A DNA stretch of 39,014 nt from Pyrinomonadaceae bacterium (GTDB lineage: Bacteria; Acidobacteriota; Blastocatellia; Pyrinomonadales; Pyrinomonadaceae), in NCBI GenBank assembly GCA_023717605.1, contig JAMQPH010000554.1:1-39014 (forward strand), read 5' to 3'. The notes under the pieces were generated by a model. It was given only the letters and a program-made list of their open reading frames with translations. It searched no databases and had not been told where the DNA came from. Each line of letters opens with the position of its first letter. The first letter of the stretch is position 1. Shown here in pieces: positions 18,182 through 27,995 of the stretch. The translations under genes and the position numbers were made by a program.

Positions 18182-20959
18182 ATGTCAGAACAAATGAGTA
18201 CCGTCGCCCAAACATTGATCCCTACAAATTCTGCTGAGCAATCAAGACCAGCGGATCCACAACGATGTCCACACTCAACGGTCACATTAGCGGTGGCGCG
18301 GGCCTTCGATGTCGATCCGGAACTGGGACTCTCCACACTCGAGGTCTCGGCGCGCCGGGCGCGTTGCGGTGCGAACACCATCCAGTCCGTTCGACCGCGA
18401 TCGGCATGGCGCGTTCTCATCGATCAATTTGCCAGTATTGTGATCGCCCTCTTAGCAGCAGCTGCCGCCGTGTCCTGGGCCACTGGCGACGTGATTGAAG
18501 CGATAGCCATTTTGGTTGTGCTGGTCATCAACGCGTTGGTGGGGTTTGCTACTGAGTGGCAAGCGGGTCGTGCACTCGATGCGCTCCGCCGCCAAACTCG
18601 CACAATTGCCCGGGTCCGCCGCGAAGGTTTCGAAACCACTGTCGATGCCGAAGACCTTGTTCCCGGAGACATCATCGTCCTCAACGCTGGAGACCGCGTA
18701 CCTGCTGACGCGCGACTGGTTGAGGCAGCCCGGTTGCAGACGGAAGAGTCCGCGCTGACCGGAGAGAGCACGTCTGTGGACAAAGCAGTAGAACCGGTTG
18801 CATTTGATGCTCTCCTGGCTGAGCGGCGGTCAATGCTCTACCTAGGCACCGCAATCGCCGCTGGCCGCGCGGTCGCCATTGTTGTCGCCACGGCCACTCA
18901 TACGGAACTGGGACGTGTGGGTCGTCTGGTTGCCACTTCTGTAAAAGAGCGCTCTCCGCTCGAAATCCACCTAACCCAACTGGGCCATCGACTCGTCTAC
19001 GTTGTGCTCGCCATCGCCGCTGTGGTGATGGTGGCCGGCTGGTTGCGAGGTGACGGGCTCTGGATGATGGTTGAGGTCGGGATCAGCCTGGCAGTGGCCG
19101 CCGTGCCCGAAGGTCTGCCTGCGGTTACGACTTTGATCCTCGCTCTTGGCGTTCTGCGCATGGCTCGCCAACGGGCCATCATGAGCCGCCTCACCGCGGT
19201 GGAAACCCTTGGCAGTACCACTGTCATTTGCGCCGACAAAACAGGGACGCTCACCGAGAACCGCATGACCGTGCGCGAATACTACCTTTCTGATGGGCGC
19301 ACGATTGAAGTCGAAGGAAACGAATGCTCGGCCGCGCGCGATGAGCTACTTGAACGCGCGCTGCGAATTGGAGTGCTCTGTAACGAAGCCGTGTTTCGGA
19401 CGGATGGAGAGAAAGAAACGGTAACCATCGGCGACCCAACTGAGACGGCGCTATTAGTCATCGCCGACGCCTTAGTTCTCGATGTTTCTCACGAGCGAGC
19501 AATGCATCCAAAGCTAGCTGAACAGCCGTTCCAGGCCTCCACTAAGCGAATGACCACTCTCCATCGCAGAATTGACGGGCAACACTTCGCTGCTTTGAAA
19601 GGAGCGCCGGCAGTGGTGCTTGGGGCCTGCTCGACTTATGCGAGCGAGGCCGACTCCGCGCTTCCCCTGGATGTCGAAGCTCGGGAACGATTTACCTTGG
19701 CCAATGAGCGAATGGCCGATCGCGCGCTGCGTGTCCTGGCCCTTGCGGTGAAACACCTAGACAAAGAAGCGGGCCAACCCTCAGACGAAGATCTGGAGAG
19801 TGGTTACACCTTTGTTGGACTGGTCGGGATGATTGATCCGCCCCGGCCTGGAGTGGCTGACGCAATTCGACTCGCCCGCATCGCCGGAATTCGCACCGTA
19901 ATGCTCACGGGAGATCAACTTAATACAGGTCGCGCAATCGCTCGGGAACTTGGTTTGGGTGCAGGCGAACCCCACGCTATTCACGCTCGCGACCTGCTGG
20001 GCGCAGATCAGAGTCAACTCGCCGAGCTTGCCCGCACGACAGATGTCTTCGCCCGGGTTTCGCCCGAAGACAAGCTGCGAATAGTGGAAGCACTACAGCA
20101 GGCGGGCGAGGTTGTGGCCGTAACTGGTGATGGTGTGAATGACGCGCCAGCTCTCAAGCGGGCGAACATCGGCATCGCCATGGGCCAGCGCGGAACGGAC
20201 GTCGCAAAGGAAGCTGCGGACGTCGTCCTCGCGGACGACAATTTCGCGACGATCCTGCGAGCAGTCGAAGGGGGACGAACAATCTACGCGAACATCAAGA
20301 AGTTCGTGCACATGATGTTTTCGCATAACCTTGGTGAGGTGTTGATGATCTTCACGGCCATCGCTGTTGGCTTGCCCTTGCCGCTTCTGCCCCTTCAGAT
20401 TTTGTGGATGAACCTGGTCACAGACGTCTTTCCGGCGCTCGCTCTTGCAGTCGAGCCGGCCTCGCAGGATCTCATGAAGCAGCCACCGCGCGACCCAAAT
20501 ACCCGGTTACTCTCCCGCAGGTTTATGGTCCTGATTGGATGGCAAGCAGGAATGCTAGCAGCGCTGGCGCTAGGCGCCTATGCCTGGGCGCTCGAAACCT
20601 ACGGCCCTGGAGCGCACTCGCGCACCGTAGCGCTATTCGCCATCATCGCCGCCCAATTAGGCCATGTTTTCAATTGCCGTTCTCGCACTCGGTCGGCTTT
20701 CGAAGGACTGTTTCGAAACCCGTTTATTTGGGTTGCTGCCATCATCGTCATCTCCCTGCAACTTCTTGCCGTGTATGTTTCACCCTTAGCGCGGGTGCTC
20801 GGTACGGTCCACCCTTCCGCAATCGACTGGTTGATAGTTGGTCTTTGTGTAGTGACACCAGTCGTGATTGTGGAGATGACAAAAGCGGTCGCTCGCTGGA
20901 AGAAAGCTGCAATCGACGGTCGCGCCGTGTCGGCCAGTTCGAGTTTGGGAGTCACATGA
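18182..20959 (+). CDS. Cation-translocating P-type ATPase, Ca2+/P2-like
   Basis: PGDIIVLNAGDRVPADARL, TGES, ADKTGTLTENRMT, MLTGDQ, VTGDGVNDAPALKRANIGIAMG, C-terminal TM region. ATG 18182 in frame with the listed 18080. Confidence 0.94.
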   Translation: MSEQMSTVAQTLIPTNSAEQSRPADPQRCPHSTVTLAVARAFDVDPELGLSTLEVSARRARCGANTIQSVRPRSAWRVLIDQFASIVIALLAAAAAVSWATGDVIEAIAILVVLVINALVGFATEWQAGRALDALRRQTRTIARVRREGFETTVDAEDLVPGDIIVLNAGDRVPADARLVEAARLQTEESALTGESTSVDKAVEPVAFDALLAERRSMLYLGTAIAAGRAVAIVVATATHTELGRVGRLVATSVKERSPLEIHLTQLGHRLVYVVLAIAAVVMVAGWLRGDGLWMMVEVGISLAVAAVPEGLPAVTTLILALGVLRMARQRAIMSRLTAVETLGSTTVICADKTGTLTENRMTVREYYLSDGRTIEVEGNECSAARDELLERALRIGVLCNEAVFRTDGEKETVTIGDPTETALLVIADALVLDVSHERAMHPKLAEQPFQASTKRMTTLHRRIDGQHFAALKGAPAVVLGACSTYASEADSALPLDVEARERFTLANERMADRALRVLALAVKHLDKEAGQPSDEDLESGYTFVGLVGMIDPPRPGVADAIRLARIAGIRTVMLTGDQLNTGRAIARELGLGAGEPHAIHARDLLGADQSQLAELARTTDVFARVSPEDKLRIVEALQQAGEVVAVTGDGVNDAPALKRANIGIAMGQRGTDVAKEAADVVLADDNFATILRAVEGGRTIYANIKKFVHMMFSHNLGEVLMIFTAIAVGLPLPLLPLQILWMNLVTDVFPALALAVEPASQDLMKQPPRDPNTRLLSRRFMVLIGWQAGMLAALALGAYAWALETYGPGAHSRTVALFAIIAAQLGHVFNCRSRTRSAFEGLFRNPFIWVAAIIVISLQLLAVYVSPLARVLGTVHPSAIDWLIVGLCVVTPVVIVEMTKAVARWKKAAIDGRAVSASSSLGVT

Positions 20960-20989
20960 ACGACCGACTCAGGATGACGTGAGGGCGAA

Positions 20990-21961
20990 ATGAGAAGGAT
21001 TTCTGTGTTAACCAGCGGTGGCGATGCGTCCGGCATGAACGCCGCAATTCGAGCTGTCGTTCGTACCAGTCTCGATAACGCATGGGAAGTCTTTGGTGTT
21101 CGGCGGGGTTACGCCGGACTTATTGCCGGGGATTTTATAGCACTGGGCGCTCGTGATGTCGGCGGCATCATCCAGCTTGGAGGCACTATGTTGGGCACCG
21201 GTCGTTGCCACGAGTTTGAGACGGACGATGGCCGCGCTCAGGCGCTTCGCAATCTACGGCAGAAGGAGATCGACGCGCTGATCGTGATCGGAGGCGACGG
21301 CTCCCAGCATGGCTCATGTCTGCTATCACAAACTGGCTTCCCGGTCGTGGGAATCGCCTCGACAATCGACAATGATCTCTATGGATCGGAGATTACCATC
21401 GGCGTTGATACAGCCCTCAACATCGCTCTTGAATCTATTGATCGGCTAAAGGTTACGGCCTCTTCACACAGGCGAGCGTTTCTCGTTGAGGTGATGGGAC
21501 GCGATTGCGGATATCTGGCTCTGATGGCGGGTATCACTGGCGGTGCCGAGGTCGTCGTGATCCCCGAAGTGGAGGTCCAACCTGAACAAGTAGCAAAAGA
21601 ACTACGTGGAGCTTACGAGCGCGGCAAGGCGCACGCAATTGCGGTTGTTGCCGAAGGCGCGCGTTACAACGCCCGAGCTTTATCGGCGTACTTTCAAGAG
21701 CATCAAGAGCGTTTGGGTTTCGAGTTGCGGGTGACTACTCTGGGCCACGTTCAGCGAGGCGGAGCTCCCGGAGCTTTTGATCGTTTGTTGGCCACGCGAT
21801 TCGGAGTAGCGGCCGTCCGTCAAGTCGAAACGAACGAGTGTGGTGTGCTCGTCGGACTGCTCAAAGGAAAAGTCGCAGCTACTCCGCTAATGGATGTGAT
21901 GTCGAACAGAAAGGCACTCGATTCGCAGCTGTTTGAAGTGTCTCGGATACTTGCCCAGTAA
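20990..21961 (+). CDS. pfkA: 6-phosphofructokinase, PfkA superfamily
   Basis: MRRISVLTSGGDASGMNAAIRAVV...IVIGGDGSQHG...ASTIDNDLYGSEITIGVDTALN...SSHRRAFLVEVMGRDCG...TTLGHVQRGGAP. Confidence 0.92.
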   Translation: MRRISVLTSGGDASGMNAAIRAVVRTSLDNAWEVFGVRRGYAGLIAGDFIALGARDVGGIIQLGGTMLGTGRCHEFETDDGRAQALRNLRQKEIDALIVIGGDGSQHGSCLLSQTGFPVVGIASTIDNDLYGSEITIGVDTALNIALESIDRLKVTASSHRRAFLVEVMGRDCGYLALMAGITGGAEVVVIPEVEVQPEQVAKELRGAYERGKAHAIAVVAEGARYNARALSAYFQEHQERLGFELRVTTLGHVQRGGAPGAFDRLLATRFGVAAVRQVETNECGVLVGLLKGKVAATPLMDVMSNRKALDSQLFEVSRILAQ

Positions 21962-22109
21962 CGCGGCCTCGGCTTTTGCGGCCCCTGCTGAGTAAATATC
22001 CGCACCGGCAAACGGTCTTTTCCCCCATCATTGAAAAATTAAGTCTAAAACCCTCACATTGTGTGCGGCACAAGCGTTGCGAAGTAACTTCTTGAGCGAG
22101 GCTTTCAAG

Positions 22110-23057
22110 ATGAAAACTATTCAACGAATTCTCTGTCCCACGGATCTATCCTCAGAATCGGATGAAGCGTTGCGTTACGCTGTCGCGCTGACGTCCGCAT
22201 ACGGCGCAAAGCTTTTTCTCCTGTACTGCAGCGAAGGCACGTCCGACGGCAACGAAAGCGAGGGTAAGGCGGCATGCCTTGCTGCGCGCTCGCTGTTTAC
22301 GGAATCACTCGCGCCTCATCTTGGCTTGAACACTTTTTGTGATTTGGATTGGCAAGGTTTTGTCGCCGAGAACGTAGACGATGTTGGCAAAGCAATAGTT
22401 GATGAGGCCGCGAACCACAAGATCGATTTGATCGTGATGCGTTCCCGGAGAAGACCGCAGGCCGCCATATTGCTTGGCTCGACTGCAGAAACTGTGTCTC
22501 GCACGGCTCCATGTCCGGTGCTTGTCACACATCCGCGAGAACGGGAATGGGTCGGATTTTCCACTGGCGAGATTGATCTTCATCGTATCCTGGTGGCTTA
22601 CGATTTTTCGTCTGACGCAGAGATCGCATTAAACTACGCTCTCTCGCTAGCCCAGGAATACCAGACCGAGCTGCACCTGCTACACGTACTCGCCCACGGT
22701 GAGCCAGAAGAACCCGAACTTGCCTGGCTTCAGAAAACTGAGAGCGCCTACACGAATGCAGCCCGCAAACTACAGTGGGCGATTCCTAAGGAGGCGTTCC
22801 TTTGGTGCAGGATTTTGAGTGAGGTGCGCTGGGGCAAAACCTACCAGGAAGTGCTTGCCTACGCGAAGGAACATGAAATCGATCTGATCTGCCTGGGCGC
22901 CAGCGGCAGCGACTTCAGCGTGGGTGCGCTGTTTGGTTCAAATGTTGATCGAATTCTGCGGCAGGCGCCGTGCCCCGTGCTCATAGCACGCCCAATCAAG
23001 CTGGCTGATCTGCCCTCCACCCCAAGCGGGGAAGTCAGGGCGGAAATCAATCTGTAA
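22110..23057 (+). CDS. Universal stress protein, two domains
   Basis: MKTIQRILCPTDLSSESDEALRYAVALTSAYGAKLFLLYC ... HRILVAYDFSSDAEIALNYALSLAQEYQTELHLLHV ... LGASGSDFSVGALFGSNVDRILRQAPCPVLIA. Confidence 0.93.
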   Translation: MKTIQRILCPTDLSSESDEALRYAVALTSAYGAKLFLLYCSEGTSDGNESEGKAACLAARSLFTESLAPHLGLNTFCDLDWQGFVAENVDDVGKAIVDEAANHKIDLIVMRSRRRPQAAILLGSTAETVSRTAPCPVLVTHPREREWVGFSTGEIDLHRILVAYDFSSDAEIALNYALSLAQEYQTELHLLHVLAHGEPEEPELAWLQKTESAYTNAARKLQWAIPKEAFLWCRILSEVRWGKTYQEVLAYAKEHEIDLICLGASGSDFSVGALFGSNVDRILRQAPCPVLIARPIKLADLPSTPSGEVRAEINL

Positions 23058-23072
23058 CCGGGAGGAAACCCC

Positions 23073-23306
23073 ATGACTACATTAAGATCCTACATCGATC
23101 CGGACGGACAGAAGGCGGCCGGCCCGACTTCGTTCATGACGGAGCGGAACGAGCATGAAGTCCGTTGTGGAATGTGTGCCAGGACTGTTTACGTTGACGA
23201 AGAAACCTTTAGCTTCGTGAGCGAGGCCATCGAATCGGGGTTAGATAACCCGTTTCGCTGCGAGATCTGCGCAGAAGAGTACGACGATCTTGTCTACGAA
23301 GGATAA
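23073..23306 (+). CDS. CxxC-x27-CxxC mini-protein (77 aa), paralog of 36740-36970
   Basis: EVRCGMCARTVYVDEETFSFVSEAIESGLDNPFRCEICAEEYDDL; begins 16 nt after the USP stop with GGGAGGAAACCCC upstream of ATG. Confidence 0.85.
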   Translation: MTTLRSYIDPDGQKAAGPTSFMTERNEHEVRCGMCARTVYVDEETFSFVSEAIESGLDNPFRCEICAEEYDDLVYEG

Positions 23307-23310
23307 GCTC

Positions 23311-23612
23311 GGAAGAGCAGGATTACCGGCGTACGCCCATGTCCAGGATCTGTTCCTCAACGAAACGGCGCGTCAGTTTGGTTCTGTGTTCCTGCCTGCG
23401 GCATCGTCTTTTGAGAGGGACGGCACATTTATGAATGCCGAACGCCGCATTCAGCGCATTCGGAAGGCCATTGAGCCAGTCGGTCAATCGAAACCCGATT
23501 GGGAGATCATTTGCGCGTTCGCAAAGGCAACCGCGTGACAAGCCCTTATCGAGATCGGTACGTGAAGAGCCCGGAGTACAAGGTCACAGCGGTGCGAATA
23601 GAAAAAGAATAA
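23311..23612 (+). pseudogene. Formate dehydrogenase alpha / molybdopterin oxidoreductase C-terminal remnants
   Basis: AHVQDLFLNETARQFGSVFLPAASSFERDGTFMNAERRIQRIRKAIEPVGQSKPDWEIICAFAKA, then in another frame RDRYVKSPEYKVTAVRIEKE* (23550-23612), as expected for the extreme C-terminus after an internal deletion. Confidence 0.87.
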
Positions 23613-23615
23613 GGC

Positions 23616-23875
23616 ACCGGGACCGGTAATCTCGCGCCTGGACATTGCCCTATAACCGCGCGGCCCTCATGAAAACCCCGCAGTGCCTCGCCAAACTCAA
23701 GCGCGCCTTCCACAGTTAACAAGTGGTGTGAGTATTCAAAGAAACCCGCAACTTGCTCTGTTGCCAGGCGGCGGCCAAGGGCGACGATCAAATACTCGTA
23801 TGGCAAATCTCCGTCGCATTCACCGTGCGTGAGAACTACCCGGCTCGACTCGGGTTTGATACGAGGTATTATTCT
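23616..23875 (-). pseudogene. FAD/NAD(P)-dependent oxidoreductase (sulfide:quinone reductase/NDH-2-like) internal fragment
   Basis: RIKPESSRVVLTHGECDGDLPYEYLIVALGRRLATEQVAGFFEYSHHLLTVEGALEFGEALRGFHEGRAVIGQCPGARLPVPVP; no N-terminal Rossmann motif and no C-terminus. Confidence 0.75.
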
Positions 23876-23922
23876 TCTTTGCGTCTTTGCCTCCTTTGCG
23901 TCGGTGCGTTACTACTAGGAAG

Positions 23923-24897
23923 TTACTCGGTTCGCTCTACTTGTGAATTCTGACGAACGACCTCGACAGAACAGTGTGCCCGCGCGGCCACGGCCGCCGA
24001 GACACTCCCCAATACAAACCTCTCAAAACGATTGCTGAATCCCGCAGACCCAACGAAGATGCAATCGGCGCCCCATTCTTCCGCCGCTTTGGGAAGCTCG
24101 TGCTTTGGATCGCCCTGTCTGAGCACACGCGTGACTTTGATTTCGGCGCCATGCAATAGAGTGGCAGATCGCGCTGCTATCCTTTCAGCCCAGGCACGGT
24201 CCTCTTTGATGTCTTCCTCGATTGTCTTGGCCAACGGCGGAATCAGCTCTCCGACATAAGCGGGAATCAGAGGATCATCAACCACAACCAACTTCACCTC
24301 ACTGTTTGGTGGCCACGCGCGTGCTGCCGCTGCGTGAACCGCGGCTTCGCTTCCCGGTGAACCGTCTACTCCAATGATAATCCTCACCGGTGAATCTGAC
24401 TCCTCAACCCGGCCTCGGGCTACTCGAACGGAGCAACGTGCTTCCGTCAAAACCCGCTGCGAGACACTGCCAAGCACAAAACGTGCGAGCGCAGTTCGCC
24501 CATGCGACCCGACCACGATGAGATCAGGTTTCCACTGGTCGGCCTTGAAGACCAACTCCCAGGCAGGTGATCCGCAGGCAGAATCTGCAGACACGTCCCA
24601 ATCTGGAAAATTGATTTTGACCCGCTCACGCGCACGTTTAGCCGAGGACAGTGCTTCCTTGGCCGCCGCACATCCCTTTGCATAAACACGCTTCAAGTCG
24701 GCAGGAACCTTCACTTCCCTCGCCTGTTCGACGATCTCATAACTCGAGGGCGGCGGAGGCGGTAGCCACACTTCCGCGACCGTAAGAATCTGAGCTTCCG
24801 CGTTCGCCGGTAGTCCTGCGCGCTTGAGATCATCGAGGGCCGCTTCTGCACAATCCGATTCGTCATAGCCGATCAGAATCTTCATACGTTCAGTCAT
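23923..24897 (-). CDS. Universal stress protein, two tandem domains
   Basis: MKILIGYDESDCAEAALDDLKRAGLP...VGSHGRTALARFVLGSVSQRV...IIGVDGSPGSEAAVHAAAARAWP...VGSAGFSNRFERFVLGSVSAAVAARAHCSVEVVR. Confidence 0.93.
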   Translation of the reverse strand: MTERMKILIGYDESDCAEAALDDLKRAGLPANAEAQILTVAEVWLPPPPPSSYEIVEQAREVKVPADLKRVYAKGCAAAKEALSSAKRARERVKINFPDWDVSADSACGSPAWELVFKADQWKPDLIVVGSHGRTALARFVLGSVSQRVLTEARCSVRVARGRVEESDSPVRIIIGVDGSPGSEAAVHAAAARAWPPNSEVKLVVVDDPLIPAYVGELIPPLAKTIEEDIKEDRAWAERIAARSATLLHGAEIKVTRVLRQGDPKHELPKAAEEWGADCIFVGSAGFSNRFERFVLGSVSAAVAARAHCSVEVVRQNSQVERTE

Positions 24898-25128
24898 TAG
24901 TCCTTCGCCTCCAAACGTCCGCCCACCGCGCTTCAGCAGACACTTCGAACCGCGGTTCTTAAATTGCTACCCAGTCAAAGGACTGGATGAGCAATAGGCG
25001 TACCGAGATTTATGGCCTGATTGTTCGGCGCAAAGCGTACGAGCCACGTTTTTTGTTGAGAATTCTTCCGCAGGGTCACGCACTATTGTGGGTGTGTTTT
25101 CGCAGTACTTGGAGAGGTCGAGTTTAAT

Positions 25129-27702
25129 ATGCCTAAGCGTGAAGATCCGGAACAGCTTTGGAGCCTGTCTGCCGGCGGACTCACGGAACAATTAGGCACC
25201 GGTCCGGCCGGACTCACCACAACGGAGGCAAAACGCAGACTCGAGACCTATGGTCCAAACCTCCTGCATATCGCCAAGCGCACCGATGCCTTAACCCTTC
25301 TTCTGGCGCAGTTCAAAAGCCCACTAATTCTGATTCTGCTGGGCGCTGTGATCCTGTCCTTCTTTCTCCGCGAACCCGTCGATGCTGCGATCATCATCGC
25401 TATAGTCCTGTTAAGCAGCGTACTCGGATTCTGGCAAGAAAAGCGCGCCGCAGGTGCGGTAAAAAGCCTGCAGGCAATTGTGAGAATTGAGGCCCGGGTC
25501 ATACGCGACGGCGTGGAGAGAGACGTGCCGGCAGAGGACGTAGTGCCTGGTGACGTCTGTATTCTCAATGCGGGCGACATCATTCCCGGTGATTCCGCGA
25601 TTCTCGAGTCCAAAGATCTATTTGTGCAGGAGGCAGCTCTGACCGGTGAGAGTTTTCCAGCAGAAAAGGAGACGGGAACAGTCGCCAGAGAAACGCCGCT
25701 TATGAAACGGACAGATACTTTGTTCATGGGCACACACGTAATCAGCGGAAGTGCCCGTGCACTCGTTACCTTCACTGGAGCGTCAACCGAATTCGGCAAG
25801 GTATCGGAGCGTTTGCGCTTGAAGCCGGCGGAAACCGAGTTTGAACACGGCGTCCGGCGCTTTGGTTATCTACTCACCGAGGTGACGTTAATACTCGTGA
25901 TCGTGATCTTTGGCATCACGGTCTACCTGGAGCGGCCCGTGATCGATTCTTTTCTTTTCGCTTTGGCCATTGCCGTCGGCATCATTCCCGAATTACTCCC
26001 GGCCATAATCAGTGTCAATCTGGCGGTCGGGGCAGTGCACATGGCGCGACGGAAAGTGATCGTCAAGCAGCTGGCTTCGATCGAAAACCTGGGTAGCATG
26101 AACGTCTTGTGTGCCGATAAGACTGGAACGCTTACGGAAGGAACGGTGGAGTTACAGGGAGCGCGAGATGCGGAAGGCAATAGCAGCGAGAAAGGGCTTT
26201 TTTATGCATACCTGAATTCGTTTTATGAAACGGGCTTTACGAACCCCATTGACGAAGCTATCCGCACACACGGACAGTTTGATCTTACAGGCTATCAGAA
26301 AGTCGACGAGGTACCTTACGACTTCGTGCGCAAGCGATTGAGCATTCTGGTTGCGAAGGACGGGGCGCACTTGATGATTACCAAGGGGGCGGTTAGCAGT
26401 GTGCTCGACCTTTGTTCCTCAGTTGACTTGCGGAGCGGCTGCCGCGACATCGCCGATATGCGCAATGGGATAGAGAGACAATCCAAATCCCTGGGTGACG
26501 ACGGATTTCGCACTCTCGGGCTTGCATACAAACGTTTAGGCGATGTTTCTCGGATCGGCAAGGAAGATGAAGTTGATATGGCTTTTCTTGCCCTCCTTGT
26601 TTTCTTCGATCCTCCCAAAGCTGGGGTTGTTGAAGCTCTCGATGACCTGAGAAAGCTCGGCATCGCGCTGAAGGTCATTACAGGTGATAACGTACACGTG
26701 GCAACCAGCGTGACGCGAAATGTCTTGGGATATGAGCCTAAGGTTTTGACTGGCGGCGAGGTCCATCTATTGAGTGACGATGCTTTGCGCTCGCGGGCGC
26801 CCATGATTGACGTCTTCGCTGAAATTGAGCCTAGCCAGAAGGAGCGCATCATTCTGGCGCTAAGAAAATCCGGCAATACAGTTGGATTCCTCGGCGACGG
26901 AATCAACGATGCTTCGGCACTCCATTCAGCTGATGTAGGAATATCAGTCAACAGCGCGGTTGATGTGGCCAAAGAGGCCGCCACGATCGTATTGCTTGAA
27001 AAACACTTGAATGTGTTAGCTGCGGGAGTTCGGGAAGGCAGAAAGACATTTGCTAATACACTCAAATACATCTACATGACTACCAGCGCGAACTTTGGAA
27101 ACATGTTCAGTATGGCTGGCGCCGCATTGTTTCTTCCTTTTCTGCCGCTACTACCTAAGCAGATCCTTCTGAATAATTTCCTCACTGACTTTCCAGCAAT
27201 GGCAATCTCTACGGATGCAGTAGACCCGGAGCTAGTGGAAAAGCCGAGGCGCTGGGACATTAGGTTCATCCGCAATTTCATGATCGTATTTGGTGTTGTT
27301 AGTTCGATATTTGATTTTCTCACTTTTGCGGCATTGATCTTCATTCTTAAGGCAACGCCCGAGGTGTTCAGAACCGGATGGTTCGTCGAGTCTGTCATGA
27401 CGGAGGTACTCATCATCTTAGTCATGCGCACTTGGAACCCCTTCTACAAGAGCATGCCGAGTCGACCGCTGCTGGTAGCAATGATCCTTGTGCTCCTCGT
27501 CACACTTTCCTTGCCTTACAGTCCGCTGAAGGGAATTTTGGGTCTCACTCCCCTGCCAATCTCATCGCTAATGCTCCTCGGATTGATCACCGTGCTCTAC
27601 GCAGGCGCTTCTGAATTCACGAAGAAGGTCTTTCATGAGAGGGCGTTCGGGAAAGAATCGACAATCGTCAATGCAGGTCTCTGTCATCCCGGACAAGCTT
27701 AA
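25129..27702 (+). CDS. mgtA: P-type ATPase, Mg2+-transporter (MgtA/P3B)-like
   Basis: PGDVCILNAGDIIPGDSAILESKDLFVQEAALTGESFPAEK, LCADKTGTLTEGTVELQGARD, GFLGDGINDASALHSADVGISV, NNFLTDFPAMAISTD. Confidence 0.9.
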   Translation: MPKREDPEQLWSLSAGGLTEQLGTGPAGLTTTEAKRRLETYGPNLLHIAKRTDALTLLLAQFKSPLILILLGAVILSFFLREPVDAAIIIAIVLLSSVLGFWQEKRAAGAVKSLQAIVRIEARVIRDGVERDVPAEDVVPGDVCILNAGDIIPGDSAILESKDLFVQEAALTGESFPAEKETGTVARETPLMKRTDTLFMGTHVISGSARALVTFTGASTEFGKVSERLRLKPAETEFEHGVRRFGYLLTEVTLILVIVIFGITVYLERPVIDSFLFALAIAVGIIPELLPAIISVNLAVGAVHMARRKVIVKQLASIENLGSMNVLCADKTGTLTEGTVELQGARDAEGNSSEKGLFYAYLNSFYETGFTNPIDEAIRTHGQFDLTGYQKVDEVPYDFVRKRLSILVAKDGAHLMITKGAVSSVLDLCSSVDLRSGCRDIADMRNGIERQSKSLGDDGFRTLGLAYKRLGDVSRIGKEDEVDMAFLALLVFFDPPKAGVVEALDDLRKLGIALKVITGDNVHVATSVTRNVLGYEPKVLTGGEVHLLSDDALRSRAPMIDVFAEIEPSQKERIILALRKSGNTVGFLGDGINDASALHSADVGISVNSAVDVAKEAATIVLLEKHLNVLAAGVREGRKTFANTLKYIYMTTSANFGNMFSMAGAALFLPFLPLLPKQILLNNFLTDFPAMAISTDAVDPELVEKPRRWDIRFIRNFMIVFGVVSSIFDFLTFAALIFILKATPEVFRTGWFVESVMTEVLIILVMRTWNPFYKSMPSRPLLVAMILVLLVTLSLPYSPLKGILGLTPLPISSLMLLGLITVLYAGASEFTKKVFHERAFGKESTIVNAGLCHPGQA

Positions 27703-27995
27703 GACTCGATTCATCTTTCCGGCGATTGCATGCGACCTGCGTTCAGCGAGGATGCGTTCCCGCTGGGCCGTATCGTGGCCGCGCGGTCTTCCAAAACGAG
27801 CTGACATCCTGAGATGCGGGGCATCTGGTGGCCTTTACCCTGAAAGCGGAATGTTACCTATAGCTTGCGCAAAAACACGCATTCCGGAGAGGGATGCTGC
27901 AGATCACCGCGCAAAGACCCAAGTATTTAACGGCATGACGGTTGCGCTTGAAGAAGCCATGATTTGACCGACCCTTCCCAGAGGAGGAAACGAAA

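Noticed and set aside
23546-23806. 86-aa minus-strand ORF as a functional small protein
   Set aside because: It is an internal fragment of a larger FAD oxidoreductase family and runs into antisense of the FDH remnant.
27703-27995. Possible coding remnant between the Mg-ATPase and the BamE-like gene
   Set aside because: Read in several frames with no recognisable family; no support beyond open frames.
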